Below, piece by piece: positions 1 through 9,047 of a DNA stretch of 64,000 nt. Location: the NCBI GenBank assembly GCA_015832175.1, contig WJXW01000018.1, positions 310,001-374,000 on the forward strand. The letters run 5' to 3'. The notes under the pieces were generated by a model. The model was not told the DNA's origin. It saw only the letters and a list, made by a program, of their open reading frames with translations, and searched no databases. Every line of letters starts with the position of its first letter. Positions within the stretch are counted from its first letter, which is position 1. The translations under genes were made by a program, and so were the position numbers. The stretch is from Paraphaeosphaeria minitans (lineage: Eukaryota > Ascomycota > Dothideomycetes > Pleosporales > Didymosphaeriaceae).

Positions 1-777
1 CCCCCTTCCCGCGAGGTGCGGAGGCCCCGGCGCTATGGCTGATTGGTCCATATTGCATCTCCCTATATCACTGGGCAAGACTTCTGGACCGCTGAAGATC
101 TTCGCCTCGAGGCTCGCGCCACCCGACTTCGGGAGCCTCACTAGCCGTACTGGTACGCGACAGTGGAATGGAGTCCGATCACTAGCTGGGCAGGTCTGTA
201 TGAAATACCAACGGCTTTCTCCCCTTAACTTGCTCTCTTATTGCTCCGCGTTGAACATTCGCGTGCATTCCTCATCGTTTTCGTCTGCCATTGCCAACTG
301 CCTTCTTTTACTCTCCTTAGTTCTCCTTAGTGCTCCACTGTTTTCGGAACCCCGAGTCTGCCTTCTTTGGCTGCTGAGATTCGCATCTTGCCTTCTTGCA
401 CATGCTCCCGAGCTGGTCTTTTGCTGACTCCATCACTGCACATATCAGCATCCACCCCGGGGCTGATAGCAACATACACAGACCCACTCGGGAGTCTATC
501 CTCAGTGCTCTATCCTGGGTTCTGCTGTCGAGGTACGGCCTTGGTCTCTTCTTTGTGCTCGCCATCGAAAAGCCCCAAGCCGCTGCATGCGACTCGATCC
601 AACCTTCTGTCCTCTGATATTCTACCGTGCCTTCACAAGGACTGTATCATATAACACATTAACTAGTACCAGCGCCGGTCGCTGGACGGACTAGACCGTG
701 GATACACGCTTCCGCGTGGCTTCATCTTCATCACTACGAACACTGCCCTGGTGGACAAAGACCTTATTCTCCAAAGC
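1..777. other. 5' flank without a supported gene
   Basis: No gene is supported here. Several short overlapping open frames exist on both strands (for example around 35-427 and 367-654), but they are low-complexity Ser/Leu-rich translations with no family resemblance. The region probably holds the promoter and 5' UTR of the acyltransferase gene that follows. Confidence 0.5.
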
Positions 778-2184
778 ATGTTGGTCGTTGATCCCAACGA
801 ACGCATCATGCAAGACAGCGGCTGGGCAGACGGCCTGCGAGGCATCGCTGCCGTCTATGTCGCCTCCTCTCATCTTGTCCTCTGCTTTGGCAGACAGTAC
901 ACGAATCCTTGCTGCACCGACAACGGGACCCCGTGGCTTTTTCAACGACCAATCTTGCGCCTCATCGCCTCCGGACACAGCTGGGTCGCCATTTTCTTTG
1001 TACTGCTGGGCTTTGTCAACGCCCTGAAGCCCATCAAGCAGGCACGAAGTGGTGATTCCGAGTCAGCGTTGTCAGGCCTCTCCACAGCAGCCTTCCGTCG
1101 CTCCTTCCGCTTGGTATTGCCGGCGAGTGTCGCCACCATCATTTCCTGGACGCTGTGCCAGACAGGTGCTTATGAACTAGCCAGGAACAGCGATGCCTAC
1201 TGGCTATACACCAACACTCCGCCGCAGAGCGACTCGTGGTGTGGAGCTGTTCACAGTCTGGTTCTGGCGTTGATGTCTACTTGGAGACTGGGCGACGGCA
1301 ACCTATACGATCAACCACAGTGGGCGTTGATTTATTTGTTGATGGGCAGCATCGTGGGATACTTCGTCTTGCTGGCCACCGTGCAGTTGACTTCAGTCTG
1401 GAGGAGCATCACCCTTGCGCTTTGCTTATTTTGGTCCTGGAGCTGGTCTTACAACCAGAGGGATCCCCTGGTCGGCTTCACGGTTATCGGAGGCATCCTG
1501 CTTGCGGAGTTCAGTGTCTCCCCACAGCCAGCGAGGTTGGCCACCTTGCCACTCGTGTCGACCTTTCTTTCTCCCGTCCTCGCCCTGATGGGGCTGGTGT
1601 TGATGTCCTACCCGTCGAGCAACCCAGACTCTGCACCATGGTCCGCGGTCTTGAAGTATGTCTTCGGCAGCGTTTTCCCCAAAACGGCATCCTTTTCGAT
1701 GCCGCGTCTCGTTGGCAGCGTCGGCGCCCTGACGCTGTGCTTGGCCATCCTCATCAGCACGCATCTGCGCCGCGCACTCTCCGTCAAGCCGCTCCGCTGG
1801 CTTGGCAAGCTCAGTTTCCCCATCTACCTACTACACGGCACCGTCATGCGTACCGTGCTTGCATGGGTCGTTTTCGCTGGCCAGCCTCTCGAAGCGTTCC
1901 CACTTGAACACCCAACCGACGACCACGATACCATCTACCGGTATGCTCAACCCGGCATAGCGCGCATTGCATTCGGTCTCATTATCATGAGCGTTGTCAC
2001 CCTCTATGCGAGCCACCTGTGGGCAAACAACTTCGAACCGGCGTTTGGCAAAATCACTGCATGGGCGGAGGGGAAGATGAAGTTTGCAGGCGACGGACCT
2101 ATACTGACGGGTTCCCTGAGCCCACATTCAGCCCCGCGGACTCCACGGAGCCCAATTGACAGGCCCGAAAAGAGGGAGGGATAA
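778..2184 (+). CDS. acyltransferase-3 family integral membrane protein
   Basis: Single-exon frame of 468 aa from the ATG at 778. The frame stays open upstream to a GTG near 751, but 778 is the first ATG. Near the N-terminus it has the family hallmark DGLRG (here WADGLRGIAAVYVASSH, with the His used in catalysis in this family), then the segment FFVLLGFV that matches the usual second conserved block. Many hydrophobic helices follow along the protein, with a late block KLSFPIYLLHG typical of the last conserved region. Family members transfer acyl groups to extracytoplasmic sugars or lipids, and fungal paralogues are numerous with mostly unknown substrates. The Ser/Pro-rich C-terminus is probably cytosolic. 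I am sure of the family and cannot name the substrate. Confidence 0.85.
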   Translation: MLVVDPNERIMQDSGWADGLRGIAAVYVASSHLVLCFGRQYTNPCCTDNGTPWLFQRPILRLIASGHSWVAIFFVLLGFVNALKPIKQARSGDSESALSGLSTAAFRRSFRLVLPASVATIISWTLCQTGAYELARNSDAYWLYTNTPPQSDSWCGAVHSLVLALMSTWRLGDGNLYDQPQWALIYLLMGSIVGYFVLLATVQLTSVWRSITLALCLFWSWSWSYNQRDPLVGFTVIGGILLAEFSVSPQPARLATLPLVSTFLSPVLALMGLVLMSYPSSNPDSAPWSAVLKYVFGSVFPKTASFSMPRLVGSVGALTLCLAILISTHLRRALSVKPLRWLGKLSFPIYLLHGTVMRTVLAWVVFAGQPLEAFPLEHPTDDHDTIYRYAQPGIARIAFGLIIMSVVTLYASHLWANNFEPAFGKITAWAEGKMKFAGDGPILTGSLSPHSAPRTPRSPIDRPEKREG

Positions 2185-3122
2185 GGAATGGGCCGAAAAT
2201 GAACAAACACGAGATCGCTCGCTATAGCTCTTCATGCGGACGCAGCTCAGCTTGACAGCTATCGGTTCGAGATAGCATACCACGCTTCGAATGGATAGGA
2301 TTGAATTACTGGAAAAAGTTCGATGGATCGAATATACCAACACTTAGGTCACGACCAGGCCGACTCAGGGATTGAAGCTTCGAGCACGATGACTCAGTAC
2401 TCTGAAGACACGACGGGCACAACCTACGCCTCGTTTTCATAGACTTGCATACAAAGGGAGAGAAGGCATGGGGTAGGATTGGATACCATATCCTCATTGA
2501 GCTAGATGGATTGATGATGTGGCCAAGGGAGCCACTACCTCGTCCGCCACCAGCCGCCAACGCAGGCCAGGTGCGAAGCAGCACTCACCATGTCAACATA
2601 GTTTTCCAATCTCTTGAAATCCATGATAAGCGGCCAAGTTGAAGGCTGACGATACCCAATGCCGGGAATGATATTTTTGGGACAGGTGTCGGCGTTCCCA
2701 TGACAGCTCACGTCGCCGATATGCACAGTAGACTCCTGAAACATGGCGATACTGTGTACCACGCTTACGCATGAATCCGAGCACGACGGCAGGTTGCCAG
2801 GCGTTTCATGAGAGATTCCAGACGTGAGACGGTGGCACTGGCACTGGCACTGGCACCGGCACTCGATGGAGGCCCGGCGGGTAGCAGATGAAGCCAAACT
2901 TAAAGCAGCTAGAGCGGAACCGTGACGCAAGTTTGCAGCAGAAAAGTCGCCTAGTCCTCGCATGCATCGCAGAAGGAAAAGAGGATGAGGCCAGTCGTGC
3001 CCCACCTCCACGTCCACTCCTTTCCCGAGTTCGAGCACCAGCTGCACCGCCTCTTCTGCACCCGTCGCAGCTATCACAAGTTCTCGCGCCTGCCCGTCCG
3101 CGAGCAGAGGGCGAGAAGGACC
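2185..3122. other. intergenic region with a GGCACT microsatellite
   Basis: About 0.9 kb between the acyltransferase and the pseudouridine synthase, both on the plus strand. It must hold the terminator of the first gene and the promoter of the second. A 6-bp tandem repeat lies at 2834-2863. Open frames on the minus strand here translate that repeat as a Gln/Cys/His run and do not look real. Confidence 0.5.
2834..2863. repeat. (GGCACT)5 microsatellite
   Basis: Five tandem copies of GGCACT, the fourth with a T to C change. It lies 122-289 bp upstream of the two candidate starts of the pseudouridine synthase. Confidence 0.85.
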
Positions 3123-4910
3123 ATGGGCCCCGGCTACGAGCAGTGGACACACCGTCAGCTCGTCGCGCGCATAAAGGACCTCGAGTCCCAGCTTGTGACC
3201 TCTACTCCAGTCTCCACGTCGAACACCGTCCAGCCGAATGCTGCGACCTTCACGAGCTTCCCCATCCCGTCGTCCGCGGACGGGGAAAAGTACAAGAAAC
3301 CACCGAGGCAACAACCAAGTGCCTTCGACGCGTCCAAGTACAGTACTAGGCTCATTGCGCTGAAGTTTGCATATCTGGGGCAAAAGTACAATGGATTGGA
3401 GCACCATGCGAACAACAAGACGCCGTTACCCACGATCGAGGAGGAGCTGTGGAAGGCGCTCATGAAGACGAGGTTGATCAGTCCGACGCCGAAGGATGGT
3501 GAAGAGGCGGAGACATTTAAGAGGCTGGACAGGAAGACTTTTGACAAGTGGGATAGAGACGGGGCCGACGTCAATTGGGAGGGGTGCGAGTACTCCAAGT
3601 GCGGCAGGACAGACAGAGGCGTGAGCGCCTTTGGCCAGGTCATCGGAGTGCGGGTCAGGAGCAATCGGCCCTGCCCAAAGCCTGCGGTTGCACCGGAAGA
3701 CCAGGTCATGGAAGATGCCACACCAGAGACCGATACCGTGGCGCTGGTTGAGCACGAAGAAGAGCCCACAAAACCCTTGGACGACACCAAAGACGAGCTC
3801 GCCTACATCCAGCTCCTCAACCGCGTCCTCCCGCCCGACATACGCATCTACGCCTGGTGTCCGGACCCACCGCCCAACTTTAACGCCCGCTTCTCCTGCA
3901 AAGAGCGTCGCTACAAATACTTCTTCACGAACCCGTGCTTCGCGCCCGTCCCCGGCACATCGGGCCTCTACCCACCCTCGCTCCCCGCCTCCACCTCCTC
4001 CCCGCCCATGCGCGAAGGCTGGCTCGACATTGCCGCCATGCGCGACGCCTGCGCCCGTCTCGAGGGCCTCCACGACTTCCGCAACTTCTGCAAAGTCGAC
4101 CCCAGCAAGCAAATCACCAATTACAAGCGGCGCATCTTCCGCGCCGCCATCGAGGAAGTCTCGCCCCTGTCGGTGCCAGCCTTCATCTCGCACCCCGCCA
4201 TGTCGAATCCTGCCACCGGCGAACCACCCAAAATGTACGCCTTCGTGCTGCACGGCTCCGCGTTCCTCTGGCACCAGGTCCGCTCCCTCGTCGCCATCCT
4301 CTTCCTCGTCGGCCAGCGCCTCGAGCGCCCCGAGCTGGTTTCCCAGCTCCTCGACGTGGAGCAGAATCCGACCCGGCCAAAGTATGAGATGGCCTCGGAC
4401 GCCCCGCTCGTCCTCTGGGACTGCATCTTCCCGCACGCGCACGAAGTCCAGGACTCGGAAGTCCGCGAGCACGGCTACGAGGACCGCCTCCCCTGGGTCT
4501 ACGTCGGCGACCGAGGCGGCATCGAGCCCAAGTCTCTGGGCACGGCGAAGGCCGGCGGGCCGAGCAGCATGGGCCGCGGGAAGTGGGGGCGAGGCGGGCT
4601 CGTCGACGACGTGTGGGAGCTGTGGCACGGGCACAGGATCGATGAGACGTTGAGTGCGCTGCTGCTGGATGCGGTTGCGGGGCAGGGGCAGGCGAATCTA
4701 GACAAGGAGGGAGGTCTGGAGGGCAATGGGATGCCCAAGGGCGGGCCGCGGTGCTTTGACGGCGGGAACATTGGCAAGGCCAAGGGGAACTACATGCCGG
4801 TTTTGAGGAGGGAGAGGCAGGAGGCGGTGGAAGTGGTGAACGAGAGGTATGCGAGGAAGAAGGGGTTGGATCCGGATCGGAGCAGGAAGGAGGGGGCCGC
4901 GGATGAGTGA
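3123..4910 (+). CDS. DEG1: tRNA pseudouridine(38/39) synthase (Pus3/Deg1)
   Basis: 595 aa from the ATG at 3123. TruA-family enzyme that isomerises U38 and U39 in the anticodon arm of tRNAs. Seen: an N-terminal coiled segment YEQWTHRQLVARIKDLE, as in Deg1/Pus3 proteins; the catalytic block CGRTDRGVSAFG with the nucleophilic Asp at about residue 164; the block RRYKYFF; and DFRNFCKVD..K.I near the middle. An acidic insertion (about residues 190-225) and a Gly/Lys-rich C-terminus are fungal extras. I chose 3123 because homology begins there and it has a good start context (ACCATGG). An in-frame ATG at 2985 would add 46 residues rich in Arg and His that could serve as a mitochondrial presequence. 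Convergent with the next gene. Confidence 0.9.
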   Translation: MGPGYEQWTHRQLVARIKDLESQLVTSTPVSTSNTVQPNAATFTSFPIPSSADGEKYKKPPRQQPSAFDASKYSTRLIALKFAYLGQKYNGLEHHANNKTPLPTIEEELWKALMKTRLISPTPKDGEEAETFKRLDRKTFDKWDRDGADVNWEGCEYSKCGRTDRGVSAFGQVIGVRVRSNRPCPKPAVAPEDQVMEDATPETDTVALVEHEEEPTKPLDDTKDELAYIQLLNRVLPPDIRIYAWCPDPPPNFNARFSCKERRYKYFFTNPCFAPVPGTSGLYPPSLPASTSSPPMREGWLDIAAMRDACARLEGLHDFRNFCKVDPSKQITNYKRRIFRAAIEEVSPLSVPAFISHPAMSNPATGEPPKMYAFVLHGSAFLWHQVRSLVAILFLVGQRLERPELVSQLLDVEQNPTRPKYEMASDAPLVLWDCIFPHAHEVQDSEVREHGYEDRLPWVYVGDRGGIEPKSLGTAKAGGPSSMGRGKWGRGGLVDDVWELWHGHRIDETLSALLLDAVAGQGQANLDKEGGLEGNGMPKGGPRCFDGGNIGKAKGNYMPVLRRERQEAVEVVNERYARKKGLDPDRSRKEGAADE

Positions 4911-5231
4911 GTGATGTTGGACGATGACACTCTCGGGCCGTGGACTGAAATGATACCCAGTGCGAACAATGTTGTTAGATTTCCGGCTCCTGTGATGACA
5001 CAAGTGCATTTTGACGAAAGGAAACTTGCGCTTCAGGGTATCGTGATTTGTGGGCTGCGTCTCGATGACGCCTACGTGGAAGTTCGCACCGCAAAATTCC
5101 AACGCAGCCGCATGCCTGTCTCGCTCGCTCCCGTCCTATCATGCTTGCCAGGCCCACCCACGTCGTCTACAGCACTCTTTTCAATATGCCTCATTCAGCA
5201 GCCACACCTAAATATATCCCCCTTCCCTCGT
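4911..5231. other. short convergent intergenic region
   Basis: About 320 bp between the 3' ends of DEG1 (plus) and HUB1 (minus). Presumably it carries both 3' UTRs and polyadenylation signals. No gene is seen. Confidence 0.5.
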
Positions 5232-5936
5232 CTAATCCCCAGTATTCAACTCCAAATCAATCTGCACCCCATGACTGACCCCATAGTCGGCTAGGCTCAA
5301 CTGATCATGGAACGGCCGCTCCCCCTGCCGCTTCAGCATGATCTCGTGCACCGGGCGGCCAATCTTGGCCGCCACCATCGCTTTGAACACCTTCACCGGG
5401 TCCGACGCCATGCAGGGGATCTGGGCTTTTGTGCCTAGCCGGTCGTTGACCGTGACGATAATCATGGGCTCGCCTGTTGCGGCTGGGACGGGCGCGGCGG
5501 CGGCGGCGGCGGGCTTGGAGGCCTTGTCTCTGGGAGGCTTGTCGGAGCGAGGACGGTCAGAGCCGCGGTCTCGACCCCGTCTGTCGCGGTCGTCGCGGTA
5601 GTCTCGGCGCCTGTCGTCGTCCCGTCTGTCGCGGCGCTCGCGGTCGTCGCGCGATCTGTAGCCTCTGTCTCGTTCTCTGTCTCTGTCGTCGCGGTGCCGG
5701 TCGTCCCTGTCGTGCCCGCCCCGCCTGTCGTCCCGGTCACGATCTCGCTCGCCGTCGCCAGAGCGCTCTGGTTTCTTCCACTTCAGGCCGGAGTAGCTCT
5801 TTGGTTTGCGCGGGGAGCGCGAGCGTGAACGTGCGCGAGAGGATGCATCGGGGCGAGCGTCTTTGCGCGCGGGCGAGCGTGGTGTTGCGCCCTCGACGAG
5901 GGCGATGCGGTCGGGATGTGGGGCGGGTGAGGGCAT
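5232..5936 (-). CDS. HUB1: Hub1/UBL5 ubiquitin-like protein with Arg/Asp-rich N-terminal extension
   Basis: 234 aa, single exon. The last ~78 residues form a Hub1/UBL5 ubiquitin-like fold: MIIVTVNDRLGTKAQIPC at the start matches the conserved VNDRLG block, and later IGRPVHEIMLKRQG and LADYGVSHG follow the family. Hub1 binds the splicing factor Snu66 non-covalently and modulates 5' splice-site use. The first ~155 residues are a highly charged tail: an RSRSRSP start, then many RDRD/DDRR repeats, then an Ala/Pro linker. Yeast Hub1 is only 73 aa, so this is a long fusion. The usual C-terminal double tyrosine is not present; the protein ends LELNTGD. Divergent from GPI15 across 263 bp. Confidence 0.85.
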   Translation of the reverse strand: MPSPAPHPDRIALVEGATPRSPARKDARPDASSRARSRSRSPRKPKSYSGLKWKKPERSGDGERDRDRDDRRGGHDRDDRHRDDRDRERDRGYRSRDDRERRDRRDDDRRRDYRDDRDRRGRDRGSDRPRSDKPPRDKASKPAAAAAAPVPAATGEPMIIVTVNDRLGTKAQIPCMASDPVKVFKAMVAAKIGRPVHEIMLKRQGERPFHDQLSLADYGVSHGVQIDLELNTGD

Positions 5937-6199
5937 TATAGAGGTGTGGAGGGAGGAGAGAGGGTTGCGTGAGTGGAGAGTGAGTGTTTGCAGAGGCAGC
6001 TACGACCGACACTTTTGGGGAGCTAGGTAGACTTCCGTATGACGCTTCTCGCTTGTTCCCGGCGGGCGTTGGTAAGGCTGAGCCGCGGTCTGGTTTCTCT
6101 CCACCACACTCTCTACCACTCTTTAGTCTACCACACTCTACCACACTCACCCGTCCATGGCTTGCTTTCCTTTGCGCTGTAAAACACGATCATGACGAA
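5937..6199. promoter_or_regulatory. bidirectional promoter region, HUB1 / GPI15
   Basis: 263 bp separate two divergent starts, so both promoters must fit here. It has a pyrimidine-rich stretch with repeated CTACCACACTC units near 6110-6150, just upstream of the GPI15 ATG. No specific binding site was identified. Confidence 0.5.
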
Positions 6200-6985
6200 A
6201 TGGCAACGGTAGTAGCAGCGCTGCACCGGCTCAGCGCGCCGCCCGTGCAAACGCTGCGCACGCTGCAACCCACCCAGGCAACCGTCTCCTACACCGTGTC
6301 CACGCGCCCCGAAGCGACCACGGTGGCGGCCAAACTGCGCTTCTACACTGGCATCACGCTGCGTATGCTCCTTGCTCTTGCGGTCGCGCTCCTCGCGTGG
6401 ACGAGATGGTGCGCTGGTCGCGAGACGCCCGCTGTGGCTTTGTCGTGGATACTCGGCCATGCACGCTCCGAGGAACTCCTCCAGCTGGTCTCGCGGCTTC
6501 CGTGGCGGTATTTGGTCCCCGCGTGTTTGTGCGTCGTTTATCTCGCTCTTCGGAGGGGCTATACAGGTGCGCTTCTTTCTATTGCTTCACTCTGAACGCT
6601 AAAGGACAGATTGATTATTCTCTGTGCCCATTTACCCCCAACACCCACCCGCTGACGGCCCACAATAGAAGAATCGCTACTCGTACTCCGCGGCCTCGGT
6701 CTCCAGACCAGCACCACGTCCTCCATCTACCTCCGCACACCTACCACGCGTTTTATTCCCACGCCCAGCGTCCAGGATATCTTCATACACGAAGCTTTCA
6801 AGGGCTTCGAGGTTAGGTTCTACCTTGCGGTTGTGGTGAAGGGGGAGGAGGATGTGGTGGTTGTGTTTCCGCGGCTGTTGCCGAACCGGGGGATACTCGA
6901 GGACGTGTGGAGGGGGAGTAGGCGATGCTTATGGGAGGACACAGGGCGTGGAAAGGGGAAAGATAGAGGACGCGAAGATGCCTAA
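6200..6985 (+). CDS. GPI15: GPI-GlcNAc transferase subunit PIG-H/Gpi15
   Basis: Two exons, 6200-6566 and 6669-6985 (102-bp intron, GTGCGC..AATAG), 227 aa. Subunit of the ER complex that moves GlcNAc from UDP-GlcNAc to phosphatidylinositol, the first step of GPI-anchor synthesis. The N-terminal half has two hydrophobic helices (around RMLLALAVALLAW and YLVPACLCVVYLAL). Exon 2 encodes the PIG-H domain: EESLLVLRGLGLQT, then RFIPTPSVQDIFIHEAFKG, then FYLAVVV and a closing ILEDVWRG, all classic for the family. The splice restores the frame exactly at the start of that domain. A small tail rich in Arg, Lys and Gly follows. Convergent with Dim1, with only 158 bp between. Confidence 0.9.
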
Positions 6986-7143
6986 GGGGTCGTAGAAAAG
7001 CGAGTGTGTATCTATGAATAACGAAGCCGTGTCTGTCGTCGTGCGCTCCGCCCATCTGTGATGGCCAGAACCATCTTCGTATCCTAATCATCAGAACAAT
7101 TGCATTACCCAACACCTCACCACACGCCCTTAACCAACCCAAC

Positions 7144-7687
7144 CTAGTACCGATACCTCGTCGAATAATCCTTCGGACTAACCACCAGACCCCGCCCCTT
7201 CTTCGCGCCCCGATAAATCGTCTCAATGATGTCAATAAGCTCCTGCTTGTCCTCGAGCACCCAATTGAGCTTGTTGTTGTTGCCCGTCCCGAAATCGCAC
7301 ATCATGTGTTTGTTGCGGAAGAAGAACATGACGGTGCACGCGTCGTACAGCTCGTACATGGCTTTGAAGTCAGGCACTTCATCCAGGTCGCAGAGGTAGA
7401 GTACCTGTCATCTATACCATCAGCATCTACTGCATCGCCTGATTCGCCGCTAGGTTGGGCCGGAAGGGAACCAGACGTGGGGAATCACGTGCGAGAAGGG
7501 AAGACGGGGAACTCACGGCAAAGTTCTTCACCTTGTCCGCAACCTTGTACAGCACTTCGTCCTGCCGCATGCAGTCCTGGTCGTGGTCGCGCCCGAAGCG
7601 GATCACGACGAGGCGGTCTTCTTCGCTGAGGATGGCTTGGTCAACGTGCCAGCCTGTTCGGAGGTGCGGGAGGACGACGGAACCCAT
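7144..7687 (-). CDS. DIB1: U5 snRNP 15-kDa protein Dim1/Dib1 (thioredoxin-like)
   Basis: Two exons on the minus strand, 7687-7517 and 7404-7144 (112-bp intron), 143 aa, the family's usual size. Component of the U4/U6.U5 tri-snRNP, required for pre-mRNA splicing. The sequence is very conserved: LPHLRTGWHVDQAILSEEDR near the N-terminus, FGRDHDQDCMRQDEVLY in place of a redox-active CxxC, then CTVMFFFRNKHMM, FGTGNNNKLNW and the closing VVSPKDYSTRYRY. The thioredoxin fold is kept but lacks the catalytic cysteine pair, as in all Dim1 proteins. The intron lies between FA and VLYL, after 57 codons. Confidence 0.95.
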
Positions 7688-8147
7688 GGTTTTCCTGAAT
7701 TACCACCTCTTTTCTTCTCCAGCTGCGGATCTTGGCGTCGTCTGTCGCGCGTGGTTGCCGTCTTCTTTGCTGTTTCTTGAATGTTGAGGTAGGCAAGTGG
7801 CTCGTAGTAAATGTGTTGCGATTGAGAGATGAGGATGCTGAGGCCGCGAAACGTGCTGGAGGAGGTTCCAGATCCGTGCAGTGCGGCAGCGATAGAGTTG
7901 ATTAAGCTTCTGTGGCGTGGGATGCTGGTATATTCGTGCGTATATCTCGCTGTTGTAAGTTTCTACGAACGGTGCAAGGCTGCCATGTCACGTGTCGCTC
8001 AAAGATGGATTCGCCCCGCGCTAGCCCGGATAGCATCTAGCGCAATGCTTTCTGGAACCTCTCTTTTACAATTGGAGCGCTGTGGAGCTCCCCCTATCCA
8101 GAAGTTGTAAAATAATAGTTGCAAGAACTATTATAATAGCTGGTAGA
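7688..8147. promoter_or_regulatory. bidirectional promoter region, DIB1 / RWD gene
   Basis: 460 bp between divergent starts. No coding signal on either strand. An AT-rich stretch at about 8105-8140, just before the plus-strand ATG, is the most promoter-like part. Confidence 0.45.
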
Positions 8148-9047
8148 ATGGCTGCGTCCTCGTCGTGGTACCTCCTCCCGCCGGAGCTCATCGAGCACCA
8201 AATCGCTCAAGTCGACCTGTTGATGGCCATGTACCCCGAAGAGGAAATATCAATGGAGCATACATCCCAAGAAGCCCTAACTGTCTTGAAATCCGGCATC
8301 GAAAACAACACTCTACCCCTTACAAACACTCTCAACTCCTCAACAATCACCCTCCTCCTCAGTCTCGAGTTCTCAATAAACACAACACTCCAACTAGACA
8401 TCAACGTCCCATTCGCACACGAGAGCGACGACGCACCGGAAGAATCTCCTCCCGCAAAACTCCGCATACGGCAACCCCCCTGGTTAACCAGAGCCGCGAC
8501 CTCCCAACTCAACGCCCAAGTCTCCGAGACGACCGACCTCTTCACCGCAATCGACGACATCAAAGAAGCCGCATCGGACCTCCTCCAGTCGCAGCTCGCG
8601 CTCACCGAGCCACCCCGACCGGACGCGTCTTCGGAATCCGGCCCCCTCGTCCGCGCCTGGTTTTACTTCCCCTCCATCTCCACGCGCTCCAAGCGCGACG
8701 ACTTCATCACCCACGCGCCCGCCTACGGCCTCACTGGCTTCCTGTTCGCGGGCAAGCCCGGGCTTCTCTGTCTCGAGGGCTCGTCTTCTGACATCGATGA
8801 TTACATGAAGTTCATCAAGACGGAGAGCTGGGGGGATATTCCTAGTCATCATAAGAAGGTTAGTGAGAGGTTGAGGGAAGAGGGAGGCGGGAACGGGGTA
8901 AAGAGGGTTTTCGACGACATGCGGGAGATTACGGATGAGGTTGGGGAGAGGAGGGGCGCGAGGGCGAATAGGGGGGATATGGGGGCTGTGGAGGGGTGGC
9001 TCGGGGAGAGGGGGTTGGGGGAGGTGTTGGGGAGGGTTTTGATGTAG
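8148..9047 (+). CDS. RWD-domain protein with Prp3 C-terminal-like (DUF1115) domain
   Basis: Single exon, 299 aa from the ATG at 8148 (MAASSSWYLLPPEL). Residues ~10-130 form an RWD domain: it opens with LIEHQIAQVDLLMAMYPEE, the characteristic helix and YPEE turn. Residues ~185-250 match the RWDD2/Prp3 C-terminal domain: RAWFYFPSI, then GLTGFLFAGKPGLLCLEG and a pattern of short strands. The same C-terminal domain occurs in the splicing factor Prp3 and in RWDD2 proteins. Function is not established. The C-terminal 50 residues are Gly/Arg/Glu-rich, encoded by a G-rich stretch. Confidence 0.8.
   Translation: MAASSSWYLLPPELIEHQIAQVDLLMAMYPEEEISMEHTSQEALTVLKSGIENNTLPLTNTLNSSTITLLLSLEFSINTTLQLDINVPFAHESDDAPEESPPAKLRIRQPPWLTRAATSQLNAQVSETTDLFTAIDDIKEAASDLLQSQLALTEPPRPDASSESGPLVRAWFYFPSISTRSKRDDFITHAPAYGLTGFLFAGKPGLLCLEGSSSDIDDYMKFIKTESWGDIPSHHKKVSERLREEGGGNGVKRVFDDMREITDEVGERRGARANRGDMGAVEGWLGERGLGEVLGRVLM

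Noticed and set aside
2346..2376. Partial likeness between 2346-2376 and 13082-13112
   Set aside because: Only about 12 identical bases in a row with mismatches around; expected by chance in a window of this size.
3426..4634. 402-codon open frame on the minus strand inside DEG1
   Set aside because: It is the antisense shadow of a GC-rich conserved gene; the translation has no family likeness while the plus strand has clear Pus3 motifs.
5462..5740. Frame translating as Thr/Gly/Ala repeats (minus)
   Set aside because: It is another frame of the Arg/Asp-rich repeats of the Hub1 tail; the Hub1 frame carries the conserved domain.
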